From Tenodera sinensis (lineage: Eukaryota; Arthropoda; Insecta; Mantodea; Mantidae), in the NCBI GenBank assembly GCA_030765045.1, contig CM060968.1, positions 106,261,904-106,325,903 of the forward strand: a stretch of DNA of 64,000 nucleotides. Direction: 5' to 3'. The notes below the pieces were generated by a model. The model saw only the letters and a list, made by a program, of their open reading frames with translations, had not been told where the DNA came from and searched no databases. Position numbers and translations under genes: made by a program. Shown here one piece after another: positions 24,159-35,846 of this stretch; positions within the stretch are counted from its first letter, which is position 1, and the number at the start of each line of letters is the position of its first letter.

Positions 24159-24690
24159 TTGTGTACTGAGAGAGACGGCGCTGCGGTAACGTGTGCGACT
24201 CGCATTCGGGAGATCCCTGGGTTCGATCCCCGCGGGCGATGGGTTTCTTCGGGCCTGGGAAGATTAACTACATCCCCTAAGTTTCCTTCATTTCACTTCA
24301 TTTCTCATTTCATTTCACTTCGCCTTCCTTCTGCTTGGCTGTTTCAGGATTGTAAGCGTCGGCAAGAGTCTCCGCGTTGAATGGCAGTGAATATGCTCTT
24401 TGTAAATCTTCATCCTCCGGATCGGAAGTAGTCTCCAAATGCCACCCCTCCCCAATGGGATGTGTACGCCTGCAAGCTTAAGGGAGCCAGTTATACGAGC
24501 TGCCACAGTATGTTAAGTATGGGCACGCTGTCCTCTGCTGTCGTGCCTCCTAAGACAGCTCATCCTCAGTCTCATCCCTCCCTGTGGGCACCCCCATGGG
24601 GCGAAATGCTACAATGCAATATTACAGACAACACCTCGTGCATTGCAACCTACGTATATCTATTGTAGCTTTGACTCCCTGGAGAAAGGA
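24159..24690 (+). mobile_element. tRNA-derived SINE (family C)
   Basis: The head reads GACGGCGCTGCGGTAACGTG, then GACTCGCATTCGGGAGATC and the B box GGGTTCGATCCCC. The body includes GTAAATCTTCATCCTCCGGA and CACGCTGTCCTCTGCTGTCG, shared with 14.6-14.9 kb and, inverted, with about 42.1 kb. The 3' boundary is uncertain. Confidence 0.65.
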
Positions 24691-24949
24691 TGAAGCGAAA
24701 TATCCACAGGAAGCTACGGGTCGCGAGCAGGCAGGCCACAGAGTCGCGCGGAAGTCCCTAACAGTTCCAGGCTCAAATATCCGTCCCAATACTGTAACTG
24801 TTAACATTGGGCTATGAACAACCGTTGACCAAACAGCCCTCTAGTGTCCATGGAGAGTACTGTTTCCAACAAGAACCCGCGCCATTTTCCGGTTTCGTCA
24901 TACACCATGAAACCTAGAAGCACACCAGACAGATGAAAAGTAGACGAAT

Positions 24950-25075
24950 GAAAGTAAAATGACAGGAAATCGTGTTCCGAATTCGCCTACCAACAGGGAA
25001 AACCAAGAAAAACCCAAGTAATCGAACCTCGGACTTTCCGAATGCGAGACGGGCACGTTACCATCTCGCTCGGTT
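24950..25075 (-). mobile_element. tRNA-derived SINE head, opposite orientation to its neighbour
   Basis: The minus strand reads GAGATGGTAACGTGCCCGTC, then CTCGCATTCGGAAAGTCC and GAGGTTCGATTACTTGGG, a close relative of the head at 24.17-24.24 kb. The body probably extends left toward 24.7 kb. Confidence 0.6.
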
Positions 25076-25254
25076 TATCTTTAGTTTCAATCACTATTTT
25101 GTGAAGGACATCGAAATACACTTTTCGTTGCTTAAATGCTTAATTCGACTATGGTTAAAAAACATCTGATATATAAAGCTCACAAAACGTTCCTTATTCA
25201 ATAGGAATTTAAATGACTTCCTTATATTCATATATTTTCTTACTTTTCCTTTTT

Positions 25255-25450
25255 CAAAAATTAAAACCCATGCAATTTGTTGTCTAATGTTACCCCATCA
25301 TCATCCACTGTTTATTTTACGTGGACCCTACCCATCCTTTATTAAATCCACGCTTAATTGCAGTCGCTGGGATTAAATTCACGCCATTCGCTTTGAATGA
25401 ATTGACAATACAGTCTGGCCTATTCGAATTACTACCTTTAAGGTGCCCTC
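25255..25450 (-). mobile_element. SINE-like repeat (family B), copy 1
   Basis: Aligns with 32690-32890: shared landmarks ATGCAATT..GTCTAATGT, TGTTTATTTTACGTGGA, CCCATCCTTTA and GCTGGGATTAAA. The minus strand carries a degenerate tRNA-like head. Confidence 0.65.
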
Positions 25451-25486
25451 GACCGGTTCAGAAATTAGAAGAGTGGCATATGTGAT

Positions 25487-25827
25487 GACCGCCTCCGTAG
25501 CGCAGTTGGTAGCGCGGAGGACCCAGGTTCGATCCCCGGTACCAGCATGGCGATTTTATCCCCTCTGAGAGGTCTGGCACGGGGTGCACTCAGCCTCGTT
25601 AGTCCCCGGGGGACCAATTGAGGAGCTACTTGATGAAAAAGTAACGGCCCCAGGTCGTGAAGGCCTCATAACTGGCCGTGAGGGATCGGGACGCTGACCA
25701 CGTACCACCCTCCAGTACTGCACCCCACCAATGACGCCTGTATGGACCGAGGTGAGGGACGCAGCGGCTGGGCGGTAAGGCTTGGCTCTTCATGGGCTGT
25801 TGTGCCGGAGCTTAGTTTCTTAGTTTA
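25487..25827 (+). mobile_element. tRNA-derived SINE (family S1), full-length
   Basis: Head GCCTCCGTAGCGCAGTTGGT (A box), then CCCAGGTTCGATCCCCGGTA (B box). The body is as in the 16.2 and 54.1 kb copies, and it ends GGCTGTTGTGCCGGAGCTTA. GGCATAT at the left flank (25475-25481) and right end (25828-25834) may be part of the target duplication. Both pol III boxes look intact. Confidence 0.9.
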
Positions 25828-25952
25828 GGCATATATGGCAAAATAATTCATGCAATAGAGGGTTAAGAGTCGAATACAGCTTCAGCAGAATGTGTATTAG
25901 TTTATGTAATTATACAAACCTTTTCCCAGAATATATAATATAATTAATACGA

Positions 25953-27262
25953 TGAAGTCTTGCAGTCACATGACTTTCAAGTTAATCAAGATAAACATTT
26001 GTAGAAATTCTCTTATTGCTAATTTTTGTAGGTGCAAGGGGAATACAGTAGGCTTTAACCATAGTCAAATGTTTTAAGAGTGGTCGCTATGTGATGACTT
26101 GAAATTCAGATCTCTTTGCATGACAAACAGATAAAAAAGAGAAATATGACCTATTTGAGAGAACTATAAGCATTTCAAAACTCACACAAATAACAAGGAA
26201 TATATCCGAAATAGTTCACTCCACAAAAAAATGCATTTCGACATAAATTGCATGTTTTAACTAGATCTACAGTCTTTGTACCTACAGTAAGATTAGGTCC
26301 ATCTCTACCAGTTATCAAAAGCCATCAAAAGTAAACAGGATACATGGACTATGGCCGAGAAATTCACAATATACATTTCATTTGCCATAAAAACATCTTA
26401 AACATATGGTATTTGAATCAAAATATAAACTAATAAAATAAAAATTGCCCATGTAAAGCCTACTTTAGGGTGAAGGAATTTTCTTCAAAATCTTCGTGTC
26501 GCATCCCTAAGGATATTAAAATTAAATATCAAGTTTGGTTTTCAACCGATCTTTCGTTTTTGAGATATGCTGTTCACAGACACACCACACGAAAACGGAC
26601 CCTTTCTAAAAAAAAAATGGAATCAGGGGATATCAAAACACATACAGGGATATTCAAAAAGAAAGATCAGATTTCAAACATTTAATTCTTCCAAACTACA
26701 AAAGATAGACGTATGATTCCAACGTTCATGGACAGAGAAAAGTTTACAATTGAAATAGCTGGGATAGAAGTTCCAATCACGGCCACATTGGCTCAATTTC
26801 TCTTGTGATTTGATCATTGTTATGATAACGATAACAATGAACGCTGTCGCCGCCATTTCACTACAGACAAACAACAATGTTTTAAAATACTCCGTGTGAT
26901 TTTTATCTATGGGATTACGTAAAAGACCGAGTTTATATCCCTCCTATGCCTGACACTCTTGAAGAACTACGACATCGAATTGTTGAAGCTGTGAATTTGA
27001 TAACTGGAGACTAGCTGATTCGTATGTGTCAAGAAATGAACCACCATTTTGACATTTGTCAGAACACGGTGCTCATATTGAATGCATAATATAAAATTAT
27101 AAACTTTTCCCTCTCCATGAGCGTTGGAATCATGTTTCTATCTTTTGTAGTTTGGAAGAAATAAATGTTTGAAATCTGTTCTTTCTTTTTGAATAGCCCG
27201 TTGAAATCTCGACATCGAATATTTAGGTCGAATACAATACTAACTATACGCGGTAGAAAAAC
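25953..27262 (-). mobile_element. family A repeat split by a mariner-like element
   Basis: The 3' end is at about 25953 (GCAGTCACATGACTTTC), with the middle blocks and a short ACAGACACACCACACG at the microsatellite position. It is interrupted at 26645-27201 and resumes with TTGAAATCTCGACATCGAAT and GTCGAATACAATACTAAC. Another 3'-end motif (ATTCACATGACCTTCTC, 27271-27287) follows at about 10 bp, as in a tandem array. Confidence 0.85.
26645..27201 (+). mobile_element. mariner-like deletion derivative with transposase remnant
   Basis: Inverted repeats of about 105 bp (AGGGATATTCAAAAAGAAAG against CGGGCTATTCAAAAAGAAAG, both continuing into TTTCAAACATTT and CTTCCAAACTACAAAAGATA). Between them, about 26895-27100, a plus-strand frame reads FYLWDYVKDRVYIPPMP, TLEELRHRIVEAVN, a stop, then MNHHFDICQ. 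This is the C-terminal part of a Tc1/mariner-superfamily transposase (LWGYVKDxVYVPPxP; ELRxRI). The catalytic part is deleted. The insertion point in family A is a TA. Confidence 0.85.
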
Positions 27263-27287
27263 TAATTATATTCACATGACCTTCTCT

Positions 27288-28169
27288 AACCACCATCGTT
27301 TATTTTCATGTAGCCTCCACAAACTATCCTAGAAAGCTTATTGTTCTAGCTGCTTCATGCACATAAGGTTTTTATGTGGTAAACATGTTTAGAAACTAAA
27401 CACTGAAACGTTAATCAAATCTTCTTTTTCTATTATGTCTCGGCTTTTATTTTTATACTCATGTTTTTAATCAACTGGTACTAATCTGCCATCATTTGTT
27501 TTGTGGTAAACATAGCATAGCAGAAGGCGTTATGCTAATCACTAGGTAAACCTTGCACAGTGCTACCCACACAATGCAGTGCCGCAAAATAATCCATTGG
27601 AACGCCCGGACACCCACGCACACATGCTGGTCTCCATAGCAACCACTGCCGGAGTAGGATACAGGACCCTAACCAAACGTTATTTACTCCGGGCCCCGGT
27701 ATCGATCCACACCAAGGTGCGAACAACTGAGGTCATCTTTACGTATGTAGGTACCTTCCTACATTTTTTCTTGTCCTTTCTTTTTTCTCCCCAAGTCTGC
27801 TTAACCAGAGCTTTTGAGCACCTAATTATCGTTATCTACATGGGTCGTTCTAATTTTAGTCGGCACTTTCTGCGTTACAATAAGCTCATTATCGCAAACT
27901 GACCGTGCTTTAAGCTGACCTAGGGTTTCGTTTGTATACCCAGGCGCTTCCGAAATGTTTGTTCTTCGTTTTCCTGCAGCAGAGGCAAAGCCCAACAAAA
28001 TGGAACGAATAAGAGCTTAATTTCAGGCTGAATAGCTGCAAGTGGTGAAGCAATTCAACGCTCAAACTAACACATCGTATTCCCAGACTATGAGAAGATC
28101 CATAATAAAATCGTACTACAAAGCTATTGTGATTATTTATTTGGGATGACAGTTATAATCAACTGAAAA
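27288..28169. other. unassigned stretch
   Basis: The frame 27579-27902 (+) is not recognised. No repeat identified. Confidence 0.35.
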
Positions 28170-28865
28170 TAGAAGAATAGGCAGGATTCAGAGCTGGCCG
28201 ATCAGCAATTGATAATTTATTTTCTCTTCACTAGATGATACAAAAACACATCAGAATGGAGAAAATTTACATAACTTTTTATTGATATAGAAAAAGCTTA
28301 CGATAATGCTCCATTTAGCAAAATTTGGACGGCACTGAAGAACTGATAATAGATGAAAGAATATTAAAAGCAATTCAAGAATTACATAAAAATTCTATAT
28401 CCAAGATAAAAGTTGGATTGTTAACATCTAAAACGTTTTGTGGTATCCCAAAGTCCACAAGACCTTTGCCTTTCACCAACATTATTTAAAATTTACATAC
28501 ATAAAGCATTAAAGATTTGCAGAAGAAAGTGTTCTCAAATGAGAATTCACATTGCAAATAACAAAATGATTTACACACTTCACTTTGCTGATGACCAAAT
28601 TCTTATGCTGAGAGATCAAGAAGATATGGAATATATGATTAGAAAATTACTTGAAGAACGCAATAATTTGGGGCTAAATGTCAACACATCCAAATTCAAA
28701 TATTGGGCGACTGGAGATACAAAAGGGGATTTAGAAGTGGAAGGAAGAAATATTGCAATGAAGTAGAATATTTAGGAGTTAAAATAAACAACAATGGAAA
28801 ATATGATGAGATCAAAACAGAGTAGAATGGATCCGAAGAAGTGTTACACATTAAAAAGCCTATTA
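28170..28865 (+). pseudogene. non-LTR retrotransposon reverse transcriptase fragment
   Basis: From 28171 the plus strand reads QAGFRAGRSAIDNLFSL (start of the palm), then, after frameshifts, RILKAIQELHKNSISKIKVG. The clean frame 28440-28766 gives LCLSPTLFKIYIHKALK, then LHFADDQILMLRD with the catalytic FADD box, and LGLNVNTSK. A frame change leads to EYLGVKINNNGKYDE. Order and spacing match LINE RT domains. The N-terminal endonuclease, thumb and tail are missing. Several frameshifts and stops show that it is dead. The 3' side runs straight into a (TAA)n array. Confidence 0.85.
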
Positions 28866-29033
<168 letters not shown>

Positions 29034-29041
29034 AATAAATA

Positions 29042-29810
29042 AAGATTAACATTAACTATGAACAAAGACATAAGCCCAATTACAATGTTTATTATAAAGT
29101 ACATTTACAATCATTTCCAAATCTAACTTACAGACATGAAACAAAGAAAAATTAGATACAAAATAAAAGTTATGAAGGAAAAAAGAAAAAGAGGAAAGAA
29201 ATGGCAATAAAAGAGAACGTGGCATGATGATTAGTTGCTTACATTATACAATCAGTTAATTTTAAAACATTATATACGTGTGAATCATTCAGTGTGGCAT
29301 TTCTTAACCTAGTTTCTGACATGTTGAATATATTTATACGAAAATAGTGAAGACTGTTACACTAATATAAAATTCTGTTTAGCTGTGAATTTTTATGCAT
29401 TTCGGTATTTGCTCTTAAGGTGAAAAATTACTTCTTGAATCCACTTATTTTATTTGACATATAAAACATATACTTACAATAATTTGACTATCAACAATCG
29501 AGTGTAAATACTAATCCCGCAATGTCTGTTCTAACGCTTAAAGCTTAAAATTTAAATATTTTTAAAAGGGTTTTGTAATTTGTTTTGTTTTTGTATTTTT
29601 TTCTACCTGGATGTAGAATTTGGTTATAAATTAATGTTAGGGGATACAATAATAGACCACATCCCCTAAAAACTATGTTGGTATTCCATCAGGCCCTGCA
29701 GTTCCTTTACTCATAAGTTTTTTAATTGGTAATTTTACTCATTTTCACTTATTTCCCTTATATTAAGACGATGGTAAAATCTCGATGGTATTGTTGGCCA
29801 TATACACATA
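29042..29810. other. unassigned AT-rich stretch
   Basis: No gene or repeat recognised. Confidence 0.4.
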
Positions 29811-30523
29811 TGGATAAAAGTATTCGTACAGCGACCAACAAAAAGGAAAATGTTTTATTTTGAACACTTCCACACTTAAAAACACAAACATTTGTCACAC
29901 ATATGAACTTCAGATATTCTTTACAGTGTTTTACAAAATGCATATAAAGAAGTTTTTTTTTTTTTCTTTTCCCTCAAGGGTTGTATTTTACTCGGGACAT
30001 AAGTATTCATGGAGTGATGGTAAACATTGAACACATGGTATTCTGATAACCCACGACGTACCTGTCGCCTATTGCCCCTCTGCTGCATGCTAGTTGTGTT
30101 GTATAGAGGGTCTGGTGAGCTGTAGAAAATCAAAATGGAGTGCGAAGGAAAGGAAACATCTTTTAGACCTAAGGGTTTCATTATATAAACAGAAAAAAAA
30201 TCATATTCTGAAATATCTCGCATCATATGAAGAAGTTCAAAATACAGGGTGGCATGAAAACATTTTAAGGAAACCAATATGCTAATAAATGAAGAGAAAG
30301 TGGGCCGCCCACAGAAACTAAATTTTAGGGAACAAAGGCAGTTGACGAAAACCTCCAAAATTTTATGTATCAAGGTAAATCAAAGTAAATGTAATTCTAT
30401 TACATCTGCACTTGAGATGTCTGAACTTCATATTGTGAACGTTTTTCTAGGTTTTTTGACCGGAAAATATTCAAAATAAAATATTATAGTTTGTATTTGC
30501 AACTGTACGAACACTTAAGTGTC
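29811..30523 (+). mobile_element. Tc1-like element, decayed deletion derivative
   Basis: The left end carries AAGTATTCGTACAGCGAC. The right end, inverted, carries AAGTGTTCGTACAGTTGC. A second related motif (ATAAGTATTCATGGAGTG, near 30000) gives the IR/DR layout known for Tc1-like ends. Between 30135 and 30440 the plus strand has pieces such as MECEGKETSFRPKGFI and GRPQKLNFREQRQLTK. These resemble the paired-like N-terminal DNA-binding region with its GRP-x-KL-x-x-R linker. The DDE core is absent and frames are broken. Confidence 0.6.
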
Positions 30524-30894
30524 TAAATGTATTGAGAAGAACTGTTTGAATAAAGCGATTTTAAAAAGTCAGCATTTTTAGTTTGTTCTTGCTAAGGCGT
30601 GAATTTTGAACCTTCAAGCATGTAAATTGTTGGCCTTTAGATTTGTTGCAGGTTGTGCAATCAAACATATACACACTGGCATAAGGAGAACTTGCAGGAG
30701 GTTTAATCTGATCAAAATTCTAGAAAATGGTGTTTTCAATGTTGCATCCCCTCAGGATGATTTTCCCAGGAATTTCAAAACTGGTTCAAATCAGTGCAAA
30801 GCCAAGGGTTGCATACTTGTAGGTATAGCCGTACACACATTTGCTATTTTTAGGCAGTGTGTTGTATTTATAATAAAACTGAAATCACACAAAA
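30524..30894. other. unassigned stretch
   Basis: Possibly the 3' part of the pogo-like element to the right; its second terminus was not found. Confidence 0.3.
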
Positions 30895-31354
30895 CATATC
30901 CGAGTCATTTTGTCATAGGGCAAATTGCTGCAGTTCCTTTAAACCTTTGACAGCATCCCTATAAGTCTTTAGCTCACACTCTTCTTCCAACTCAGGAACA
31001 TATTCCTCTTCATGATTCGCCGTCTCCTTTCGTTCTTTCCGATTTTGTATATTGTCAATTAAGGCATCTATGTCAACTGTGTCTGTTTCAGTTTGCATAT
31101 TGTCTATGTTGACATATTCTATGGTCTTGCAATCGAAAGTACCTTCATTTATTTGGTTTTGTGCCTAACATTTTCTAAACTCTGCATTCTAGAATTTGTT
31201 CGTTAAAAGACGTACTTCGATTTCCATTGTCTGCATAACACAGTTTCCGTTTAATAAAGGAAGATGTTTTTTAACTTTAAATTCATGGAACCTTGAAATA
31301 GTTTCCTTTAAGACAGATTTTCGCTTCAAGGGGTCCATCCAGAGAAGGTTTTAC
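30895..31354 (-). pseudogene. pogo/Tigger-like element fragment
   Basis: A terminal-repeat-like end lies at 31354 (minus strand CAGTAAAACCTTCTCTGGAT, followed by a TA-containing flank). Further in, frame 31098-30913 reads an acidic stretch (EEEYVPELEEECELK) and then AVKGLKELQQFAL. That layout, an acidic region followed by a short helix before the stop, is typical of CENP-B/jerky/Tigger transposase C-termini. The catalytic core is missing. Confidence 0.4.
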
Positions 31355-32689
31355 TGTATCAATTTCTGTCATCACCACTCGTTTCACGTTCTTGTTTTAT
31401 ATTATATGGGAAAAAATATAACATTACATAAGCAGGTTAAGCAAACGAAGTTCTCTATTTCGTAACACTGCGTTTTTACTTCTTTGTTTTACACGACTCG
31501 TTACAGCTCCGCGAGAACCACGTTTCAAAGGCTCCGCTCGAATTTGTCATGTCTATGTTCGTCGCGCAACCCTTTTTGCCTTTGGTAATGTGCCCAGCCT
31601 CGACCCAAGGATAATGCGCCATGATACCTGAACACACTATTTGTAAACACTTGGTCACACAAAAGCATTCGATGATTCAACGACAATCAAATTCCCGGTG
31701 TGACACTGGCGTCTGCAAGCAGCCTCTACACAATTTTAGAATCGTGAGCGATCGTTGGGATCTGATTCCTAAATGTCTACCCAAGTCTTGCATGAAAATG
31801 AGGAAAGAGATATGAAACCGGAACAGGAGATATCTTCTAATCCATGGAGACTAATTTCTGCTGTAGTATATTACCATCTGGTGACACTAAATTGTAGTAA
31901 AATTGAGGAAACAAGAGTGCGGAAAATTTCTTCCCGCCGTATTTTCATATTATCCCAACCACAATTAGATTCCCTCATTACTGAAATTACGCAAACTGCG
32001 ATTCAAAAGTATCAAACAATTTAAAGCACTGTCTATAAATTTGAAAAATTGGTTGTACAGTAAACGAAAGCCCCTAAGGTGTAATTTCTTATCTTCATCA
32101 AGCTATCAATAATTTCAGAGGGCTATTGTGTTAACTGCCTTCTACCGGAACCACAAGCAGGGTCTCTCGACTGAAGCATGCGCCATATTTGCAATTTTCA
32201 TTATTGTTGGCGGCGATTACGATTACACATCAACTCATCACAGCGAGAACAAAGCGGTACAATTCAAATTGTCGAGGTTTTTACTATACTTCCCCAAACC
32301 TCATCGCAGACTATTGGATGCACATATATACTAATAAACGTGCAAACATTGTAAATTTGTGAGTAACTTTAAATTTCCCATCAAACTGATACAAAGCCAA
32401 AGGAGTACACTAGCACAACCATTGTTGGCATTTTATCCCGATAAGCCAGTGGCACAAGAAGCGACATTTTGGAGTGCCCTTAACCCTTCAAAAAAGGCAG
32501 AAATAGGCTTTATCCTCTAATATAGTGTTGCCATTTGGCAACAAGGATAATTAGTCAAAATTTTAAAATATTGTAATAGTGTTTTCTTGGTCATTTTCAT
32601 ATTATACTGCCATTTAAAAAAAATAGTAGTTATTTATTCATAAACGTATGAATTTGTTTCAGTATTATTGCAATTGCTTATATTTATTT
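31355..32689. other. unassigned stretch
   Basis: No gene recognised. A short imperfect palindrome (GTTGCCATTTGGCAAC) at about 32526-32541 was noted. Confidence 0.35.
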
Positions 32690-32890
32690 TTTAAAAATCA
32701 AAATTCATGCAATTATAGTCTAATGTAAACCCATCATTATTCACGCGTGCCAACTTACTGTTTATTTTACGTGGATCCTTCCCATCCTTTACTACAGCCA
32801 CATTTGATTGCAGTTGCTGGGATTAAACTCGCAACGTTGAGCTTTGAATGGATGGCCAGTGCAATTCCCGTTAAACTGACCACTCTTAAG
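32690..32890 (-). mobile_element. SINE-like repeat (family B), copy 2
   Basis: Second copy of the 25.3-kb repeat. The minus strand shows a tRNA-like start with GCGAGTTTAATCCCAGC at the B-box position. A T21 run follows on the plus strand (32893-32914). Confidence 0.65.
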
Positions 32891-32914
32891 TTCTTTTTTT
32901 TTTTTTTTTTTTTT

Positions 32915-34180
32915 CCCTCTCTTCTTTTTTTCACCGCGATTTTTCCTGGTTAGAAGGTGAATACCAAAGTGGATTATATAATGTCGCGAGATTTCATATA
33001 ACTTAATTTTCTTATGATGTTTGAGGTGCCTTTTTTAATTACCTGCTCTGGTATTCGATGTATGGCGGGAACCTAAGAGAGGAAGACCTGTGGTCCAGCC
33101 AGCAGCGTCGGTATGTATATCTGGAGGCGTTAGGGATCCCGCCCAGCTTCCGAGTCTGCCGCCTGGGTTTATATCTCTAATCCTTCGCTTCGGGCATATC
33201 CTAGAGGTTTCCAGAAGCCAATAAGCCTTCAAGTGGCGAAACCCTCCCCACTTCTTGATAACTGTATATGCTAATTCGGACTAGATCCGCTCAAGAATAC
33301 AACCACGGAATAAATTATTCCACATTACTATTTGGCGATAACCTCTTACTGAGAAGCATAACAAGAAAAGGAGTGGTAAAGGAAATCTCCTGGACTTGTC
33401 CAAAATTAGAATTAATTTTAAAACAGTTTGAGTTTTTATAATCGGCCCTTAAAGTATTAACTCGTTTTAATACTATATTTTGTCAGCTATATCGAATTCG
33501 AAATTACATTACGCGTACACACGACTGCGATTGGCTTTCATCTGTCACATATCTGTCAATGGGTAACAACGATTTTTGTGGTTTCCCTACACGGCAGCGC
33601 GGTTGATTGAATTCTCCTGCTATCATGTACTCCACTAAAAACGATTTCTATAAATACTCATTTAAATGGCAATTACAACATTCACACACAGTCCCCGTAC
33701 CTTTACGTTTCAAAATATACACATGCCAGAACAATCAAAACTAGGTATTTAAGACAGGGTAGTGTTTCCCATTTTTTTTAACATGAAACCTTTTTCGTTT
33801 AAGGCAATTATATGGAACATTTATACTCAAAATAAAAAGAACCAACTTTGGGATACCTAAAAATATATATTACAATCTACTGTATTTTCTTGTTTTGTTA
33901 TTTTTACCATACACTCCGAGTAGCACACAAAAATGTTAATGAACTATGTCAAGCTGTTGTTAACATTAATTTTTATTCATAACTATTCACTTCTTGATGG
34001 GGTAATATGAAATGATCTTTGGACCCTATTGTTTATTTTTTATTTTATTTATTGTTTTAAGTTTGTCATTTAATCTAGTAGGTCATATTGGACGATGAAT
34101 GAATGGCTTAAATTATGCCCAAATGAGCCAGAAATCCATAGAGCTTAAAGGTACCCAGCATTATCTTCTCAGCATGAGGA
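32915..34180. other. unassigned stretch
   Basis: 33035-33232 is GC-richer and carries a 65-codon minus-strand frame with no recognised motif. Nothing else was identified. Confidence 0.35.
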
Positions 34181-34320
34181 AAAAAAAAAAAAAAAAAAAA
34201 ACAAAAAAAAAACAAAAAAAAAAAAACAAACAAAAAAAACAAAAATCCTTATCCTGAAACTTTCACCCAGAGATTCGAACACGGGACCTGCTGTTTACGT
34301 ATCGCTCCCAAAAGTTTAAT
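34181..34320 (-). repeat. A-rich tract and tRNA-like SINE fragment
   Basis: A runs broken by single C (34181-34245), adjoining a minus-strand segment with AGGTCCCGTGTTCGAATCTC, a good B box with T-stem. No A box was confirmed. Confidence 0.4.
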
Positions 34321-34714
34321 ACGAGCTTAGCGTACAAATATAAATAAACGATTGTGCAGGTATTTCTTAATCTTAATTAAAGAGAAAACAATAACTACTT
34401 TTCTTTACACGTTTTCAATTATTAAACTTTTTTCATTTAAGTTGTAAATAATTTCAGCTGAAGTATTTCATACTTATTAATCAGTGTTCAACACTTTGTA
34501 AATACATAAATTCTGATGCTCTTCTGAAAATTTTAAGCCAATGGGCAACTAACAACCATGGTCCAAAACTACATTAGAAGCCCGGGACTTAAGTACCCAC
34601 TTACAATATGGTAAGTCGCACTTACGGTATGCTATCTCATATAATTTGAGATCCTCACTGGTTTACCGGGAAATATGGGAGTGTTCCGAGAATTTATGTC
34701 GTGTCGGATGTTAG

Positions 34715-34800
34715 CCAAGGTAGCTTAGTGGTTAAAACACCGGACGTAGACCGGAAGATCCAGGTTTAAATCCTGGCTATAGTATTGAAATTTTCAGTCC
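34715..34800 (+). mobile_element. tRNA-derived SINE head
   Basis: A nearly complete tRNA-like fold: AGGTAGCTTAGTGGTTAAAA (A box in the D arm), an anticodon-like arm around CCGGACGTAGACCGG, and T arm CCAGGTTTAAATCCTGG with a perfect five-bp stem. It lacks the paired acceptor expected of a functional tRNA and continues into AT-rich body, so it is a SINE head and not a tRNA gene. Confidence 0.65.
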
Positions 34801-34859
34801 CATTCTACCCTTTCAAACCTTGTCCTGCACACGCCTATTGTGTGGAAGAACAGTTAATA

Positions 34860-34980
34860 GCGATAAGATAATTTCTACAAATGTTTATCTAGACTAATAT
34901 GAAGAAGATAAACGAACGAGAGTTTGTAAGAATAGTTAGTACAAGAGTAGAGAAAGTTATGTGAGTATAACTCATCAGCC
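34860..34980 (+). mobile_element. family A repeat, 3' end only
   Basis: GATAAGATAATTTCTACAAA through AGAGTAGAGAAAGTTATGTG and CTCATCAG, directly downstream of the SINE. Confidence 0.85.
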
Positions 34981-35810
34981 TTGGGGGCTGCCAACCTTAA
35001 ATCTGCTAAATTCATGACCCATTATCTCAAACTATTTCATATATGATATTACACTGAATTATACAGATGTAAATGCACGTCTTCCAAGTTCGCTAATCTA
35101 CTTTTATTCAATTAGTTTGTTTATTAAGAAAAATAATACTATATCCTTATTACACCACCCGTTGAGTGATAATCATCAATTTTTTTAAATAACCCTTGTT
35201 ATTATTAATATAAAAGTAGATCCCCAACAATCCAAGTTGCTTTTATTACCCTAAAATTTAATTTAGCTATTACTAATAGTTTCAGAGGAAATGGGACTTT
35301 TATGCCCGGAAATGTCATTTACAGAAAAAGGACTTTTCAAAGCAAAAAATTGAGAAAAAACACTCACAAGTATTTGCAAAGAAAGAAATTACAGAGAAAG
35401 ATCTATCACGTTTAACAGTAGTAACAACTTATAAACAAAATTTCCCCTAGAAGATCGGTTTATGTTCAGCTGTTCTACTCGTAACTATGTGAAAAAGGTG
35501 TGAATAAAATTCACTGAAACTAAAAAACATTAAGAAATACCAACAATACGTTTATATTTGTGCACTAAGTTCGAATTAAACTTTGGCAATAATACTATAA
35601 ATCGTAGTGTCCAAGTAGCATTGCATGTTACCGTATAGAAAAGTGATAAATTGTGAATAAACAAATAAAAATATTAACGACTAACATACCTCATTAAACC
35701 TTGGTTTGTATTATGTTTCATGCTATGTGTAAATGGTGTAAACGCCAAAGTATTCACAAGAAAACTGTGGATTGTTTTTATTTTCTCCGTCTTATAAAAT
35801 CCACTAGCAC

Positions 35811-35846
<36 letters not shown>

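Noticed and set aside
25487..25560. tRNA genes at the heads of the 16.5, 25.5, 37.2 and 54.4 kb elements
   Set aside because: Each is followed by the same or a related long body at several sites, which marks SINEs.
34715..34800. A functional tRNA gene
   Set aside because: The D and T arms are convincing, but the acceptor strands do not pair well and the sequence continues as a SINE without a terminator T run.
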